Shown: positions 22,397 to 31,069 of the stretch, in pieces | Position numbering within the stretch: the stretch's first letter is position 1 | How the letters are laid out: each line of letters opens with the position of its first letter | Assembly: GCA_902782225.1 (NCBI GenBank) | Contig: CACZMF010000001.1 | Coordinates: forward strand, 62,001 to 126,000 | Reading direction: 5' to 3' | Origin: an uncultured Bacteroidia bacterium | GTDB lineage: Bacteria > Bacteroidota > Bacteroidia > Bacteroidales > UBA932 | Length of the DNA: 64,000 nucleotides | The notes under the pieces: model-generated | Database searches by the model: none | What the model was told of the DNA's origin: nothing | Seen by the model: only the letters and a program-made list of their open reading frames with translations | Made by a program: the position numbers and the translations under genes

Positions 22397-23872
22397 TTAT
22401 TTGGTTAGTGTTCTTGAAATGGCCTCCTGCCAGCCTTGGACGGCGGCGGAGACGGTCTCCTGGGAGGCCTCGGGCCTGAAGGTGCGCTCTGCTTTCCACT
22501 GGGCGCGGAGTTCGTCCAGGGAACTCCAGAAGCCCACGGCAAGGCCGGCGAGATACGAAGCTCCCAGGGCGGTAGTCTCCGTCACGACGGGACGCACCAC
22601 ATCGGTGCCGAGTATGTCGGCCTGGAACTGCATCATCAGGTTGTTGCGGGACGCACCGCCGTCCACTTTCAGGGAACGGAGGGCGATTCCGGCGTCCTTG
22701 CGCATCGCATCCACCACGTCCATAGTCTCGAAAGCTATGCCTTCGAGGGCGGCGCGGGCGATATGGGCCGCCGTGGTGCCACGGGTGATGCCGGTCACCG
22801 TGCCCTTGGCATAGGGATCCCAGTAGGGAGCGCCGAGGCCGGTCAGGGCAGGCACGAGATAGACGCCGCCGTTGTCGGGCACCTGCGCCGCCAGAGCTTC
22901 GATTTCGGAAGACTGCCTGATCAGGCCGAGGCCGTCGCGCAGCCACTGCACAATGGAGCCGGCCACGAAGACGCTGCCTTCGAGGGCATAATCCACCCTG
23001 TCGCCGATCTTCCATGCTATGGTGGTGAGGAGCTTGTTCTGCGAACTGATGGCCTTGGAGCCGCTGTTCATCAGCAGGAAGCAGCCGGTGCCGTAGGTGT
23101 TTTTCACGTCGCCGGGCTCGGTGCACATCTGGCCGAAGAGGGCCGCCTGCTGGTCGCCTGCAGCGCCTGCCACGGGCACGCCGCCGAGCATCTCGCAGTT
23201 GCCGTAGATTTCGCTGGACGAGCGCACCTGCGGCATCATGGATGCAGGTATGCCGAGGAGGTCGAGCAGCTCTTCATCCCAGCGGAGCGTGTGGATGTTG
23301 AAGAGCATGGTGCGGGACGCGTTGGACACGTCGGTGCAGTGCACGCGGCCGTCGGTAAGCTTCCAGATGAGCCAGCTGTCCACGGTGCCGAAACGCAGGC
23401 GTCCGGCGCGGGCAAGGTCGCGTGCGCCCTCGACGTTTTCCAGGATCCAGCGTATCTTGGTGCCGCTGAAATAGGCATCTATGAGCAGGCCGGTCTTGTC
23501 GCGTATCTTTTCGGTGAGTCCCAGGGCCTTGAGCGAATCGCAGTACTCGGAGGTGCGGCGATCCTGCCAGACGATGGCGTTGTGGACGGGCTTGCCGGTC
23601 GCGGCGTCCCATACGATGGTGGTCTCACGCTGGTTGGTGATGCCGATTGCGGCGATTTCCGACACGTCGGCGCCGAGTTTGGCGATGACGTCCTTCATCA
23701 CCCCGGATTCGCTGTCCCAGATTTCTTCGGGATCGTGTTCAACCCAGCCGGGACGGGGGAAATACTGCGTGAATTCCTTCTGGCTGACGGCAAGAGGAGT
23801 GCCGTCGTGATCAAAGATGATGGCACGGGAACTGCTGGTTCCCTGATCGAGTGCTAAAATATATTTTTTCAT
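22397..23872 (-). CDS. glpK: Glycerol kinase
   Basis: A 491-residue FGGY-family kinase converting glycerol and ATP to glycerol-3-phosphate. Markers are the N-terminal phosphate loop [41 protein letters not shown], the FGGY signature region starting [20 protein letters not shown], and [17 protein letters not shown]. The ATG at 23872 gives the canonical N-terminus; codons upstream of it are intergenic. It is first in a two-gene operon with glpF and diverges from a glycerophosphodiesterase gene, giving a compact glycerol/glycerophosphodiester unit. Confidence 0.95.
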   Translation of the reverse strand: MKKYILALDQGTSSSRAIIFDHDGTPLAVSQKEFTQYFPRPGWVEHDPEEIWDSESGVMKDVIAKLGADVSEIAAIGITNQRETTIVWDAATGKPVHNAIVWQDRRTSEYCDSLKALGLTEKIRDKTGLLIDAYFSGTKIRWILENVEGARDLARAGRLRFGTVDSWLIWKLTDGRVHCTDVSNASRTMLFNIHTLRWDEELLDLLGIPASMMPQVRSSSEIYGNCEMLGGVPVAGAAGDQQAALFGQMCTEPGDVKNTYGTGCFLLMNSGSKAISSQNKLLTTIAWKIGDRVDYALEGSVFVAGSIVQWLRDGLGLIRQSSEIEALAAQVPDNGGVYLVPALTGLGAPYWDPYAKGTVTGITRGTTAAHIARAALEGIAFETMDVVDAMRKDAGIALRSLKVDGGASRNNLMMQFQADILGTDVVRPVVTETTALGASYLAGLAVGFWSSLDELRAQWKAERTFRPEASQETVSAAVQGWQEAISRTLTK

Positions 23873-23884
23873 AATAGTCTTTCG

Positions 23885-23913
23885 CAAATATATGGTTTTT
23901 TTTGGTAATTTTG
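23885..23913. promoter_or_regulatory. Divergent promoter boxes for glpK and the phosphodiesterase gene
   Basis: Minus strand: TATATTTG (23892-23885), 12 bases before glpK. Plus strand: TAATTTTG (23906-23913), 20 bases before the phosphodiesterase ATG. Both match TAnnTTTG; the -33 elements are poor. The boxes are 13 bases apart, so the two promoters could exclude each other. Confidence 0.45.
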
Positions 23914-23933
23914 TGGAATTAAAAACCATTACG

Positions 23934-24794
23934 ATGAATCATTTCTTCAGAATTTCAGCACTGGCGGCCATTGTCCTGGCCTCAGTCGCTTGTTCTTCGA
24001 CAAAAAAGCTTTCCTATTCTCCCCAGGGTTTCCCCATCGTGGACCAGGGCGGCAAGGTCGCCATCGTGGCGCACCGGGGCTTCTGGAACTGCGAGCAGGC
24101 CGGATTCAGCGAGAATTCCATCGCTTCCCTGAAAGCCGCCCAGGACGCCGGTCTATGGGGCAGTGAATGCGACATCCACGTGACCGCCGACGACGTGGTG
24201 ATCGTGAACCACGACCCGAGCATCAACGGCAAGGCCATCGGCACCCACAAGTTCGCCGATTTCGCCTCCGACCTCCTGCCGAACGGCGAGCGCCGTCCCA
24301 CTTTCGACGAATACCTGGTGCAGGCCGCAAAATGCAAGACCACGTTCCTCGTCATCGAGCTGAAGAAGCAGATGAACAAAGACCGCGAAGACAGGCTCCT
24401 GGACCTGACCATCGAAGCCCTCAAGGCCCATAAGCTCCTGGATCCCACCCGCGTGCTCTTCATAACCTTCAGCAAGTACATGTGCGAGAGGATTGCCAGG
24501 GAGCAGCCCCTCTTCATCAACCAGTTCCTCTCCTCCGATCCCATCCTGAATGAGGATCCTGCAATCTACGCCGCCCTGAAAATCAACGGTGTGGACTACC
24601 ACAGGAAAATGTTCATGGCCCACCCCGAATGGGTCAGGAACGCCCACGACATCGGTATGTCCGTGAATGTGTGGACGGTCAACAAGGCGGATGAAATAAA
24701 GAAAATGATCGAGATCGGCGTGGACGCCATCACCACCAACGAGCCCCTGCTCGTACGCGAACTCCTCGGAAGCAACGAATATAAAAAAAAATAG
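23934..24794 (+). CDS. Glycerophosphodiester phosphodiesterase lipoprotein
   Basis: A 286-residue GDPD-family enzyme that releases glycerol-3-phosphate from deacylated phospholipids. It has a lipoprotein signal ([20 protein letters not shown]), so it acts in the periplasm or at the surface. Catalytic motifs are AHRGFWN (HR), [18 protein letters not shown] (E, D and second H) and FLVIELK, then [16 protein letters not shown] and [10 protein letters not shown] near the end. Upstream codons before 23934 form no signal. It diverges from glpK-glpF and is followed 5 bases later by pgi. Confidence 0.9.
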   Translation: MNHFFRISALAAIVLASVACSSTKKLSYSPQGFPIVDQGGKVAIVAHRGFWNCEQAGFSENSIASLKAAQDAGLWGSECDIHVTADDVVIVNHDPSINGKAIGTHKFADFASDLLPNGERRPTFDEYLVQAAKCKTTFLVIELKKQMNKDREDRLLDLTIEALKAHKLLDPTRVLFITFSKYMCERIAREQPLFINQFLSSDPILNEDPAIYAALKINGVDYHRKMFMAHPEWVRNAHDIGMSVNVWTVNKADEIKKMIEIGVDAITTNEPLLVRELLGSNEYKKK

Positions 24795-24799
24795 ATCCA

Positions 24800-26128
24800 A
24801 TGGTTAAAGTTAATTTACACGGCTGCGATTCCTTCGTAAAGGACGCCGAATATCAGAAATATGTAGAAAAGGCCCTCGCCGCCTATGACGTGCTCGACAA
24901 GGAGACCGGAGAGGGCAACGACTTCCTCGGCTGGAAGCAGCTTCCCGACGGCACTCCCGAATCCCTTATCCAGGCCTGCGAGGCCGTTCGCGACGACTGG
25001 AAGGCCCGCGGCGTCAACCTCGTCATCGTGATCGGCATCGGAGGTTCCTACCTCGGCGCCCGGACCGCCCTCGAGGCCCTGAACCACCAGTTCATCCAGG
25101 ATCCCGCCAAACCGCGCGTGGTCTTCGCCGGCAACAACCTCTCGGAGGAGTATCTCGCCGAAATGATGGACCTTGCTGCAGAAAGCAGCGTAGCCTGCAT
25201 AGTGATCTCCAAATCCGGCACCACCACCGAGCCCGCAGTGGCTTTCCGCGTGGTCAAGGAGCACATTGAAGCCCGTTACGGCAAGAAGGAAGCGGCCGGC
25301 CGCATCGTGGCCGTGACCGACGCCGCCCGCGGCGCCCTCAAGACCCTCTCCACCCAGGAAGGCTACCGCACCTTCGTCGTCCCCGACAACGTGGGCGGCC
25401 GTTTCTCCGTGCTTTCCCCGGTGGGCCTGCTGCCCATCTGCGTGGCCGGTTATGACGTGCGCGCAATGCTCAGGGGCGCAGCCGCGGCCAAGAAGCAGGT
25501 CAGCGTGCGCAGCGCCGACAACCCTGCAGTCCAGTACGCCGCCATGCGCAACCTGCAGTACTTCGAGGCCGGCAAGAAGGTCGAGGTGCTCGTGACCTAC
25601 AACCCCCGCCTGATGTTCTTCGGCGAATGGTGGAAGCAGCTCTTCGGCGAGTCCGAAGGCAAGGACGGCAAGGGCATCTACCCCGCCTCCGCCAACTTCA
25701 CCACCGACCTCCACTCCATCGGCCAGTTCATCCAGGACGGTGATCGCTGCATGTTCGAGACCGTGGTGGGCGTGGAAAAATCGCAGCGCAGCATAGTGAT
25801 CGGAAGCGACGAGCAGAATCTCGACTGCCTCAACTACCTTGCAGGCCAGCACGTCGAGCACTGCAACGCTATGGCGGCCCTCGGCACCAAGCTCGCCCAC
25901 ATCGACGGCGGCGTGCCCCAGATAGAAATCGGAATCGAGCGCGTGGACGAGTTCTGCATCGGAGAGCTCTTCTATTTCTTCGAAGCAGCCTGCGGTATCA
26001 GCGCCTACCTCCTCGGAGTCAACCCCTTCAACCAGCCCGGTGTCGAAGCATATAAGAAGAATATGTTCGCCCTGCTTCGCAAGCCCGGCTACGAAGCCCA
26101 GACTGAGGAAATCTTAAAGAGACTCTAG
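24800..26128 (+). CDS. pgi: Glucose-6-phosphate isomerase
   Basis: A 442-residue isomerase interconverting glucose-6-phosphate and fructose-6-phosphate, of the shorter bacterial type. Markers are VIGIGGSYLGARTALEAL, VISKSGTTTEPAVAFRV, VGGRFSVLSPVGLLP, and the C-terminal GVPQIEIGIERVDEFCIGELFYFFEAAC followed by NPFNQPGVEAYKKNMF with the conserved Lys. It starts 5 bases after the phosphodiesterase stop and is probably co-transcribed with it. A REP hairpin pair lies 10 bases past the stop. Confidence 0.95.
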   Translation: MVKVNLHGCDSFVKDAEYQKYVEKALAAYDVLDKETGEGNDFLGWKQLPDGTPESLIQACEAVRDDWKARGVNLVIVIGIGGSYLGARTALEALNHQFIQDPAKPRVVFAGNNLSEEYLAEMMDLAAESSVACIVISKSGTTTEPAVAFRVVKEHIEARYGKKEAAGRIVAVTDAARGALKTLSTQEGYRTFVVPDNVGGRFSVLSPVGLLPICVAGYDVRAMLRGAAAAKKQVSVRSADNPAVQYAAMRNLQYFEAGKKVEVLVTYNPRLMFFGEWWKQLFGESEGKDGKGIYPASANFTTDLHSIGQFIQDGDRCMFETVVGVEKSQRSIVIGSDEQNLDCLNYLAGQHVEHCNAMAALGTKLAHIDGGVPQIEIGIERVDEFCIGELFYFFEAACGISAYLLGVNPFNQPGVEAYKKNMFALLRKPGYEAQTEEILKRL

Positions 26129-26138
26129 ACGATCCGAT

Positions 26139-26222
26139 GGAGGTGTCCCGGCAACACGGACACCTCCTGCAAAATACGGCGAAAACGACAGAGGTGTCCC
26201 GGTTTTTGGGACACCTCTGTCG
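26139..26222. repeat. REP hairpin pair, copy 3 (order B-A)
   Basis: Hairpin B: 26139-26148 and 26158-26167 around CGGCAACAC. Hairpin A: 26186-26200 and 26208-26222 around GGTTTTT. The whole unit, including the 18-base spacer, is the reverse complement of copy 1 except that the loop of hairpin A is not reversed. It lies between the converging pgi and DUF5020 genes and could act as a terminator for both. Confidence 0.9.
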
Positions 26223-26292
26223 GTTAGATTCTTCGCTGCGCTCAGAATGACAATCGGTTCGAAATGGCAGTCGACGCGGAGTGGCAGCCGGT

Positions 26293-27021
26293 TCAGAATG
26301 AAAGCTTGAGGCCGGCGGAGGGGCGGGCGCGGAAGCCGAAGCAGCCGAGCCAGTGGTAGGAGAGTTCCACCTCGGCCCCTATGCTGAGGCCCTCGAGATT
26401 GATGAACTGGCCGAAGGCGTACCAGATCTGGGGATTGGCCGTGAGTATCATCTGGCCGATCATGCCGTTGTTCGGCTTTTCTTCTCCATACCAGTAGCGG
26501 GTGTTCTCTCCCCAGCCCTTGGCAAGGCCGCGGAATTCCAGGCCCCGGACTCCGAAGAGGTCCGGAAGGCGCCACATAAGGGTGAGCTGTACGGGGAAAA
26601 TGGAAGTGGCGCTGCCGTTGAAGGTCTTGTAGGACACGGTGGCGCGAAGCAGGTTCTTTTCCACGGGCAGCGTGTAGGACACACCGAAGAGCCAGTTGCT
26701 GTTGCCCATATTGAAAATGGCATTGTATTCAGCGTGGAGGCTGAAATCCTTAAGGACGGGCACATTGTGCCACAGGTTGATGTCCCTTGCCACCTCTATG
26801 CGTCCGTCCCGGAGCGAAAACGGCTCGGCTTTCATCCCGAAACCGCCCTGGAAAAAGGTGTCTCCCCAGTTGTCGGTGCCGAAACTCTCCACCCAAAGGG
26901 TGCCGACGGAATCGCTGCCGTAGATGTTGTAGAGCGCCCGGATATCGGTCTGGGCACCGGCCGCGTGGGAACCGAAAAGAACGGCGCCAAGCAGCAGGAC
27001 GGATGCGTAAATCTTCTTCAT
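26293..27021 (-). CDS. Outer-membrane beta-barrel protein, DUF5020-like
   Basis: A 242-residue protein with a signal peptide (MKKIYASVLLLGAVLFGSHAAGAQ) and alternating aromatic/hydrophobic strands ending in the barrel-type terminus AGLKLSF. It resembles DUF5020, a Bacteroidetes family related in shape to Tsx-like channels. The repeated motifs ATVSYKTF, IWYAFGQF and VELSYHWLG fit transmembrane strands. The substrate is unknown. The start at 27021 is preferred over one three codons earlier because TATCTTTG lies at 27035-27028 immediately upstream. Confidence 0.7.
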   Translation of the reverse strand: MKKIYASVLLLGAVLFGSHAAGAQTDIRALYNIYGSDSVGTLWVESFGTDNWGDTFFQGGFGMKAEPFSLRDGRIEVARDINLWHNVPVLKDFSLHAEYNAIFNMGNSNWLFGVSYTLPVEKNLLRATVSYKTFNGSATSIFPVQLTLMWRLPDLFGVRGLEFRGLAKGWGENTRYWYGEEKPNNGMIGQMILTANPQIWYAFGQFINLEGLSIGAEVELSYHWLGCFGFRARPSAGLKLSF

Positions 27022-27027
27022 ACGCCG

Positions 27028-27035
27028 CAAAGATA
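27028..27035 (-). promoter_or_regulatory. -7 box of the DUF5020-like gene
   Basis: TATCTTTG on the minus strand, an exact TAnnTTTG match 6 bases before the ATG, lying in the gap after the pyrB stop. No clear -33 element. It suggests this gene is transcribed separately from the pyr operon. Confidence 0.4.
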
Positions 27036-27036
27036 A

Positions 27037-28116
27037 TCAATTTGCCGGAATCTTGGCATCGCAGTAGGCGCAGCGCACCACTCCTTCGTCGGTGCGGCGG
27101 AAGCGCGGCTCCACACTCTCGCAGTTGCAGATGCACTTCGGATTGGTGCAACGGCCGGCGAATTCGGCAAGGGGACGCTCCGGCATCTGGTGCGCGGGGT
27201 CGTCTTTCCAATCCAGCAGCTTGCTGATCAGCGCCATACGCACGAACTTGCCGTTCTCCACCTGGCGGAAGTAGGCGGCGCGGGGGTCGGAATCCACCTC
27301 CTGCAGGATCTCGTTCACCCTCGGCAGGGGATGCAGCACGGCCATCTTCTCCTTTGCCAGCGACATCTTTGCGCTGTCCAGCACGAAACTGTCTTTCACC
27401 CTGTCGAATTCGTCCTCATCCAGGAAGCGCTCCTTCTGCACGCGCGTCATATAGAGCACGTCCAGCTCCGGCATCACCTCCTCGATGGTGCGGACCTCAC
27501 GGTAGCTGACGCCCATCTTTTCGCATACGTCCTGCTTGATGTAGTCGGGCAGGCGAAGCTCGTCCGGGGCGATCAGCACCACCTTGATGCCCTCGTAGCG
27601 CGCCAGGGCCTTGATCAGCGAATGCACGGTGCGGCCGAAGCGCAGGTCGCCGCAGAAACCGATGGTGATGCCGTCGATGCTTCCGAGCTCGCGCTTGATG
27701 GTGAGCAGGTCGGTCAGCGTCTGGGTGGGGTGGCTGTGGGAGCCGTCGCCGGCATTGATTATGGGCACGGGGGAGACCAGCGAAGCGGCGAGCGGCGCGC
27801 CTTCGATGTAGTGGCGCATCGCGATCACGTCTGCAAAGCAGCCGACCACGCGCACGGTGTCCTGCACTGTCTCGCCCTTGCTCACAGAAGAGTTGCGGGC
27901 GTCGGAGAAGCCGAGCACGTTGCCTCCTAGCTCCATCATGGCCGAGGTGAAACTCAGGCGCGTGCGGGTGCTGGGTTCATAGAAAAGCGTGGCGAGCTTG
28001 CGGTGCGCGCAGCGCTCGTAATACTTGTCGCGGTGTGCGATAATATCTTCGGCGAGAGAGACGATCTCATCGGTTTCGGCCTTGGTGAGGTCTGTAGGGT
28101 CGATAAGGTGTTTCAT
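27037..28116 (-). CDS. pyrB: Aspartate carbamoyltransferase with fused PyrI-type zinc domain
   Basis: A 359-residue protein. Residues 1 to about 310 are the catalytic chain: carbamoyl-phosphate loop [59 protein letters not shown] and HPLPRVNEI. The last 38 residues are a zinc ribbon with Cys323 and Cys328, then Cys349 and Cys352 (CTNPKC...CAYC), matching the C-terminal zinc domain of the regulatory chain PyrI (E. coli Cys109/114/138/141). The N-terminal allosteric nucleotide-binding domain of PyrI is absent. The fused domain probably stabilises assembly rather than giving CTP control. It is the last gene of the pyr operon; its ATG overlaps the pyrE stop (ATGA). Confidence 0.95.
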   Translation of the reverse strand: MKHLIDPTDLTKAETDEIVSLAEDIIAHRDKYYERCAHRKLATLFYEPSTRTRLSFTSAMMELGGNVLGFSDARNSSVSKGETVQDTVRVVGCFADVIAMRHYIEGAPLAASLVSPVPIINAGDGSHSHPTQTLTDLLTIKRELGSIDGITIGFCGDLRFGRTVHSLIKALARYEGIKVVLIAPDELRLPDYIKQDVCEKMGVSYREVRTIEEVMPELDVLYMTRVQKERFLDEDEFDRVKDSFVLDSAKMSLAKEKMAVLHPLPRVNEILQEVDSDPRAAYFRQVENGKFVRMALISKLLDWKDDPAHQMPERPLAEFAGRCTNPKCICNCESVEPRFRRTDEGVVRCAYCDAKIPAN

Positions 28117-28721
28117 AGACTGTTACGGAATTCAATAATGCTTTTTTTCTGTTCAGGGGCAATATAACCCTCATCGGCGGCGACCTCGACAAGGGCGTCG
28201 AGGTTGCTGAGGGAATAATTGACTACTTCTGCCTGCTGCAGGCGCTCGAGGCCCCGCCGGATGCCGTAGGTGAAGATGCTGACTATTCCAAGCACTTCCG
28301 CACCGGCTTCCCTCAGGGCACCGACCACTTCGATGACGCTGCCTCCGGTGCTGATGAGATCTTCGACCACGACTACTTTCGTGCCCGGATCCAATCGTCC
28401 TTCTATGCGGTTGGTGCGGCCGTGGCTCTTGGCCTCGCCGCGCACGTAGCCCATGGGCAGGCCGAGCAGCGTAGCGGTTATGGCGGCGTGGGCTATGCCG
28501 GCGGTGGAAGTGCCCATAAGCATTTGGCACTCAGGGAAATGCTCCCGCACCAGGGAGGCGAGTCCGGCCTCTATCTTCTCCCGCACCGAGGGGGCCGAGA
28601 GGGTGAGGCGGTTGTCGCAGTAGATAGGGCTCTTGATGCCGCTCGCCCAGGTGAAAGGGTCGTCGGGCCGCAGGAATACGGCGCCGATCGAAAGGAGTTC
28701 TTTTGCTATTTGTTTTTCCAT
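28113..28721 (-). CDS. pyrE: Orotate phosphoribosyltransferase
   Basis: A 202-residue enzyme making OMP from orotate and PRPP. The PRPP-binding motif is [14 protein letters not shown]; the N-terminus [18 protein letters not shown] and [18 protein letters not shown] are characteristic of the Firmicutes-type enzyme. A start eight codons earlier is possible but would overlap pyrF; the ATG at 28721 lies 7 bases after the pyrF stop and matches the family N-terminus. Confidence 0.95.
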   Translation of the reverse strand: MEKQIAKELLSIGAVFLRPDDPFTWASGIKSPIYCDNRLTLSAPSVREKIEAGLASLVREHFPECQMLMGTSTAGIAHAAITATLLGLPMGYVRGEAKSHGRTNRIEGRLDPGTKVVVVEDLISTGGSVIEVVGALREAGAEVLGIVSIFTYGIRRGLERLQQAEVVNYSLSNLDALVEVAADEGYIAPEQKKSIIEFRNSL

Positions 28722-28728
28722 ACCGATT

Positions 28729-29430
28729 TTATTGGCAAAACTCATTCAGGCAACGCTTGTAGGCGGCCACCGGGTCGGGGGCGGCGGTGACGGGACGGCC
28801 CACCACGATGTAGTCGGAGCCCAGCTCCCGGGCGCGGGCAGGGGTGGTGATGCGCACCTGGTCGTCGGCGGTGGCCCCTTCGAAGCGTATGCCCGGGGTC
28901 ACGGTGAGGAAATCCCCCCCGCACATCTCCTTCACGAGCCCGGCCTCGCGGGGCGAGCACACCACGCCGTCCAGCCCCGCCTTGCGGGCGTTCAGGGCGT
29001 AGCAGGCGATAGTGTCCTCCATCGTGGCGCCGATCAGCAGTTCGCTCTGCATGCGCTCCTCGCTCGTGGAGGTCAGCTGGGTCACGGCAATAAGCAGCGG
29101 GCGGCTGCCGTCCGGGCGGGTGAGGCCCTCGCGGGCGGCCTCCATCATCGCGATGGTGCCTGAGGCGTGCACGTTGACCATATCCACGTCGAGCCCGGAC
29201 AGGACGGCCATCGCCTTGCGCACGGTGTTGGGAATGTCGTGGAGCTTGAGGTCCAGGAAGATACGGTGGCCGCGGCGCTTGATTTCCCGCACGATTTCCG
29301 GGCCCTCGCTGTAGAACAGCTCCATCCCTATCTTCACGAAGGGTTTGCGGCTCTCCTTGAAAAGGTCGAGAAAATCCGTGACCTGGGTCTTGCCGCTGAA
29401 GTCGCAGGCTATGATCACATCCTTGTTCAT
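28729..29430 (-). CDS. pyrF: Orotidine-5'-phosphate decarboxylase, class I
   Basis: A 233-residue TIM-barrel decarboxylase, OMP to UMP. The catalytic Lys-Asp array is [13 protein letters not shown]; other markers are [34 protein letters not shown] and [16 protein letters not shown]. It is of the short class I type found in Firmicutes; to my knowledge Bacteroidetes usually carry the longer class II form. The ATG overlaps the pyrD stop (ATGA). Confidence 0.95.
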   Translation of the reverse strand: MNKDVIIACDFSGKTQVTDFLDLFKESRKPFVKIGMELFYSEGPEIVREIKRRGHRIFLDLKLHDIPNTVRKAMAVLSGLDVDMVNVHASGTIAMMEAAREGLTRPDGSRPLLIAVTQLTSTSEERMQSELLIGATMEDTIACYALNARKAGLDGVVCSPREAGLVKEMCGGDFLTVTPGIRFEGATADDQVRITTPARARELGSDYIVVGRPVTAAPDPVAAYKRCLNEFCQ

Positions 29431-30338
29431 ACGCATCCGATTATATCGCTTAAACATTCAATGCCAAGCTCTTCCATCACGTCCGGCAGAGCTTCGACTA
29501 TCTCCTTGCAGGCATAGGGATTGCGGATGTTTTCCGCACCCACCTGCACGGCGCTGGCCCCGGCCATCATCATCTCTATGACGTCCCGGGCCCTTGCAAC
29601 TCCGCCGCAGCCCATTACCGGGATGCGGCAGGCCTTGCTGACCTGGTGGACCATACGCAGCGCGATGGGGAAGATGGCAGGGCCGGAAAGGCCGCCGGTG
29701 CGGTTGGCGAGCACCGGCTTGCGCGTCCCTATGTCTATCCTCATCCCGAGGAAAGTATTCACCAGCGTGAGTCCGTCTGCGCCCGCATCCTCGCAGGCGC
29801 GCGCTATCGCCACTATGTCGCTGACGTTGGGGCTGAGCTTCACGAAAAGGGGCTTGGAAGTGGCCTTGCGCACTGCGGCGGTCACTTCCGCTGCGGCCGC
29901 CGGGTCGGTGCCGAAGGCCATACCGCCGCCGTGCACGTTGGGGCAGGAGATGTTGAGCTCTATGATGTCTATGTCCGGACTGCCGTCCGCAACCTTGCTG
30001 CAGGCGGCGTATTCATCCACGGCAAAGCCGCTGATATTAGCTATGATACATCCGCCATAGATGCGCCGGAGCGCCGGCACTTTGTCCCGCACCAGGGCTT
30101 CCGCCCCCGGGTTCTGGAGGCCGACTGAGTTGAGCATTCCGGCTTCACATTCGGCGATGCGCGGCGTGGGATTTCCGAATCGCGGCTCCAGCGTGGTGCC
30201 TTTCAGGGAAATGCCTCCGAGCACATTGAGGTCGAAGCTGCCGGAGAGTTCCAGCCCGAAGCCGAAAGTGCCGCTCGCCGGAATCACCGGATTCTTCAGG
30301 GTGATGCCGCAAAGCGTTGTGGACAGGTCCCTTACCAT
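29427..30338 (-). CDS. pyrD: Dihydroorotate dehydrogenase class 1B, catalytic subunit
   Basis: A 303-residue FMN enzyme oxidising dihydroorotate to orotate. The class 1 active-site Cys is in IELNISCPNVHGGG; FMN contacts include NPVIPASGTFGFG and GGVARARDVIEMMMAGA. It works with the FAD/2Fe-2S subunit PyrK, whose gene lies directly upstream and overlaps it by seven bases, so electrons go to NAD. This suits an anaerobe. Confidence 0.95.
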   Translation of the reverse strand: MVRDLSTTLCGITLKNPVIPASGTFGFGLELSGSFDLNVLGGISLKGTTLEPRFGNPTPRIAECEAGMLNSVGLQNPGAEALVRDKVPALRRIYGGCIIANISGFAVDEYAACSKVADGSPDIDIIELNISCPNVHGGGMAFGTDPAAAAEVTAAVRKATSKPLFVKLSPNVSDIVAIARACEDAGADGLTLVNTFLGMRIDIGTRKPVLANRTGGLSGPAIFPIALRMVHQVSKACRIPVMGCGGVARARDVIEMMMAGASAVQVGAENIRNPYACKEIVEALPDVMEELGIECLSDIIGCV

Positions 30339-31069
30339 ATTAAGTCCTCCTTTTTGAACACGGGTCCGTCGGCACAGACGCGGGCGGGACCACCGGCGGT
30401 CTGTATGGTGCAGCCGTAGCAGAATCCGGCACCGCAGCCCATCCTTTCCTCCATGCTGAGCTCTCCCGGGCCTTTGATGGCTCCGCAGACTGCCCTGAGC
30501 ATGGGCCTGGGCCCGCAGGCGTAGAAGTAGTCGTAAGACAAGTTCTTGATTCTCAGCACGTCCGTGACAAAGCCCCTGGTGCCGGCTGAGCCGTCCATCG
30601 TGGCGATATGGACCCGGGCATTAAGATTCGCGAAGTCCTCTTCAAGCATAATTTCCTCCGCCGTGTTGAATCCCAGGACTACGGTGGCTTCCTTTCCCTG
30701 CGCGCAGAGTTCCTTTGCCAGGAGGTAGAGCGGGGCGGCTCCCACGCCTCCTCCGAGCAGCAGGGCCTTGGAGCGGCAGGCGTCGATGTCGAAGTTGTTG
30801 CCCAGGCCGGTCAGTGCGCTGAGTTTGTCACCCGGTCGCATTGCAGACATGGCCTCCGTGCCTTCGCCCACGACCTTATATACCAGCGTGAGCGTGTCCC
30901 AGTCGCAGTCGTGGACCGAAATGGGCCTCCTGAGGAACTTGCCGGGCAGGGCTATCTGCACGAATTCGCCGCTGCCGCGTATGCCGGACGTGTCGCCGGA
31001 CAACTTCATCCAGAAGGTCCGGGGCGCGATCCCTGCATTTTCCAGCACGGTGAAGGTGACTTCTTTCAT
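30332..31069 (-). CDS. pyrK: Dihydroorotate dehydrogenase electron-transfer subunit
   Basis: A 245-residue ferredoxin-reductase-like protein. FAD site: FLRRPISVHDCD; NAD region: LLLGGGVGAAPLYLLAKEL and YACGPRPMLRAV; 2Fe-2S ligands in ERMGCGAGFCYGC and RVCADGPVF (four Cys). It carries electrons from PyrD to NAD. The ATG overlaps the carB stop (ATGA). Confidence 0.95.
   Translation of the reverse strand: MKEVTFTVLENAGIAPRTFWMKLSGDTSGIRGSGEFVQIALPGKFLRRPISVHDCDWDTLTLVYKVVGEGTEAMSAMRPGDKLSALTGLGNNFDIDACRSKALLLGGGVGAAPLYLLAKELCAQGKEATVVLGFNTAEEIMLEEDFANLNARVHIATMDGSAGTRGFVTDVLRIKNLSYDYFYACGPRPMLRAVCGAIKGPGELSMEERMGCGAGFCYGCTIQTAGGPARVCADGPVFKKEDLIW

Noticed and set aside
22436-23857. A 473-codon frame opposite glpK and similar long frames opposite purL (37432-39351) and guaB (55312-56985)
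   Set aside because: Same cause: complementary-frame artefacts of biased codons. All overlap well-identified genes and lack recognisable domains.
20355-26222. Repeated hairpins considered as a CRISPR array or IS ends
   Set aside because: Only three pairs, unevenly spaced, with palindromic units and no spacer pattern; a RAYT gene explains them better, and no target-site duplications typical of IS elements were seen.
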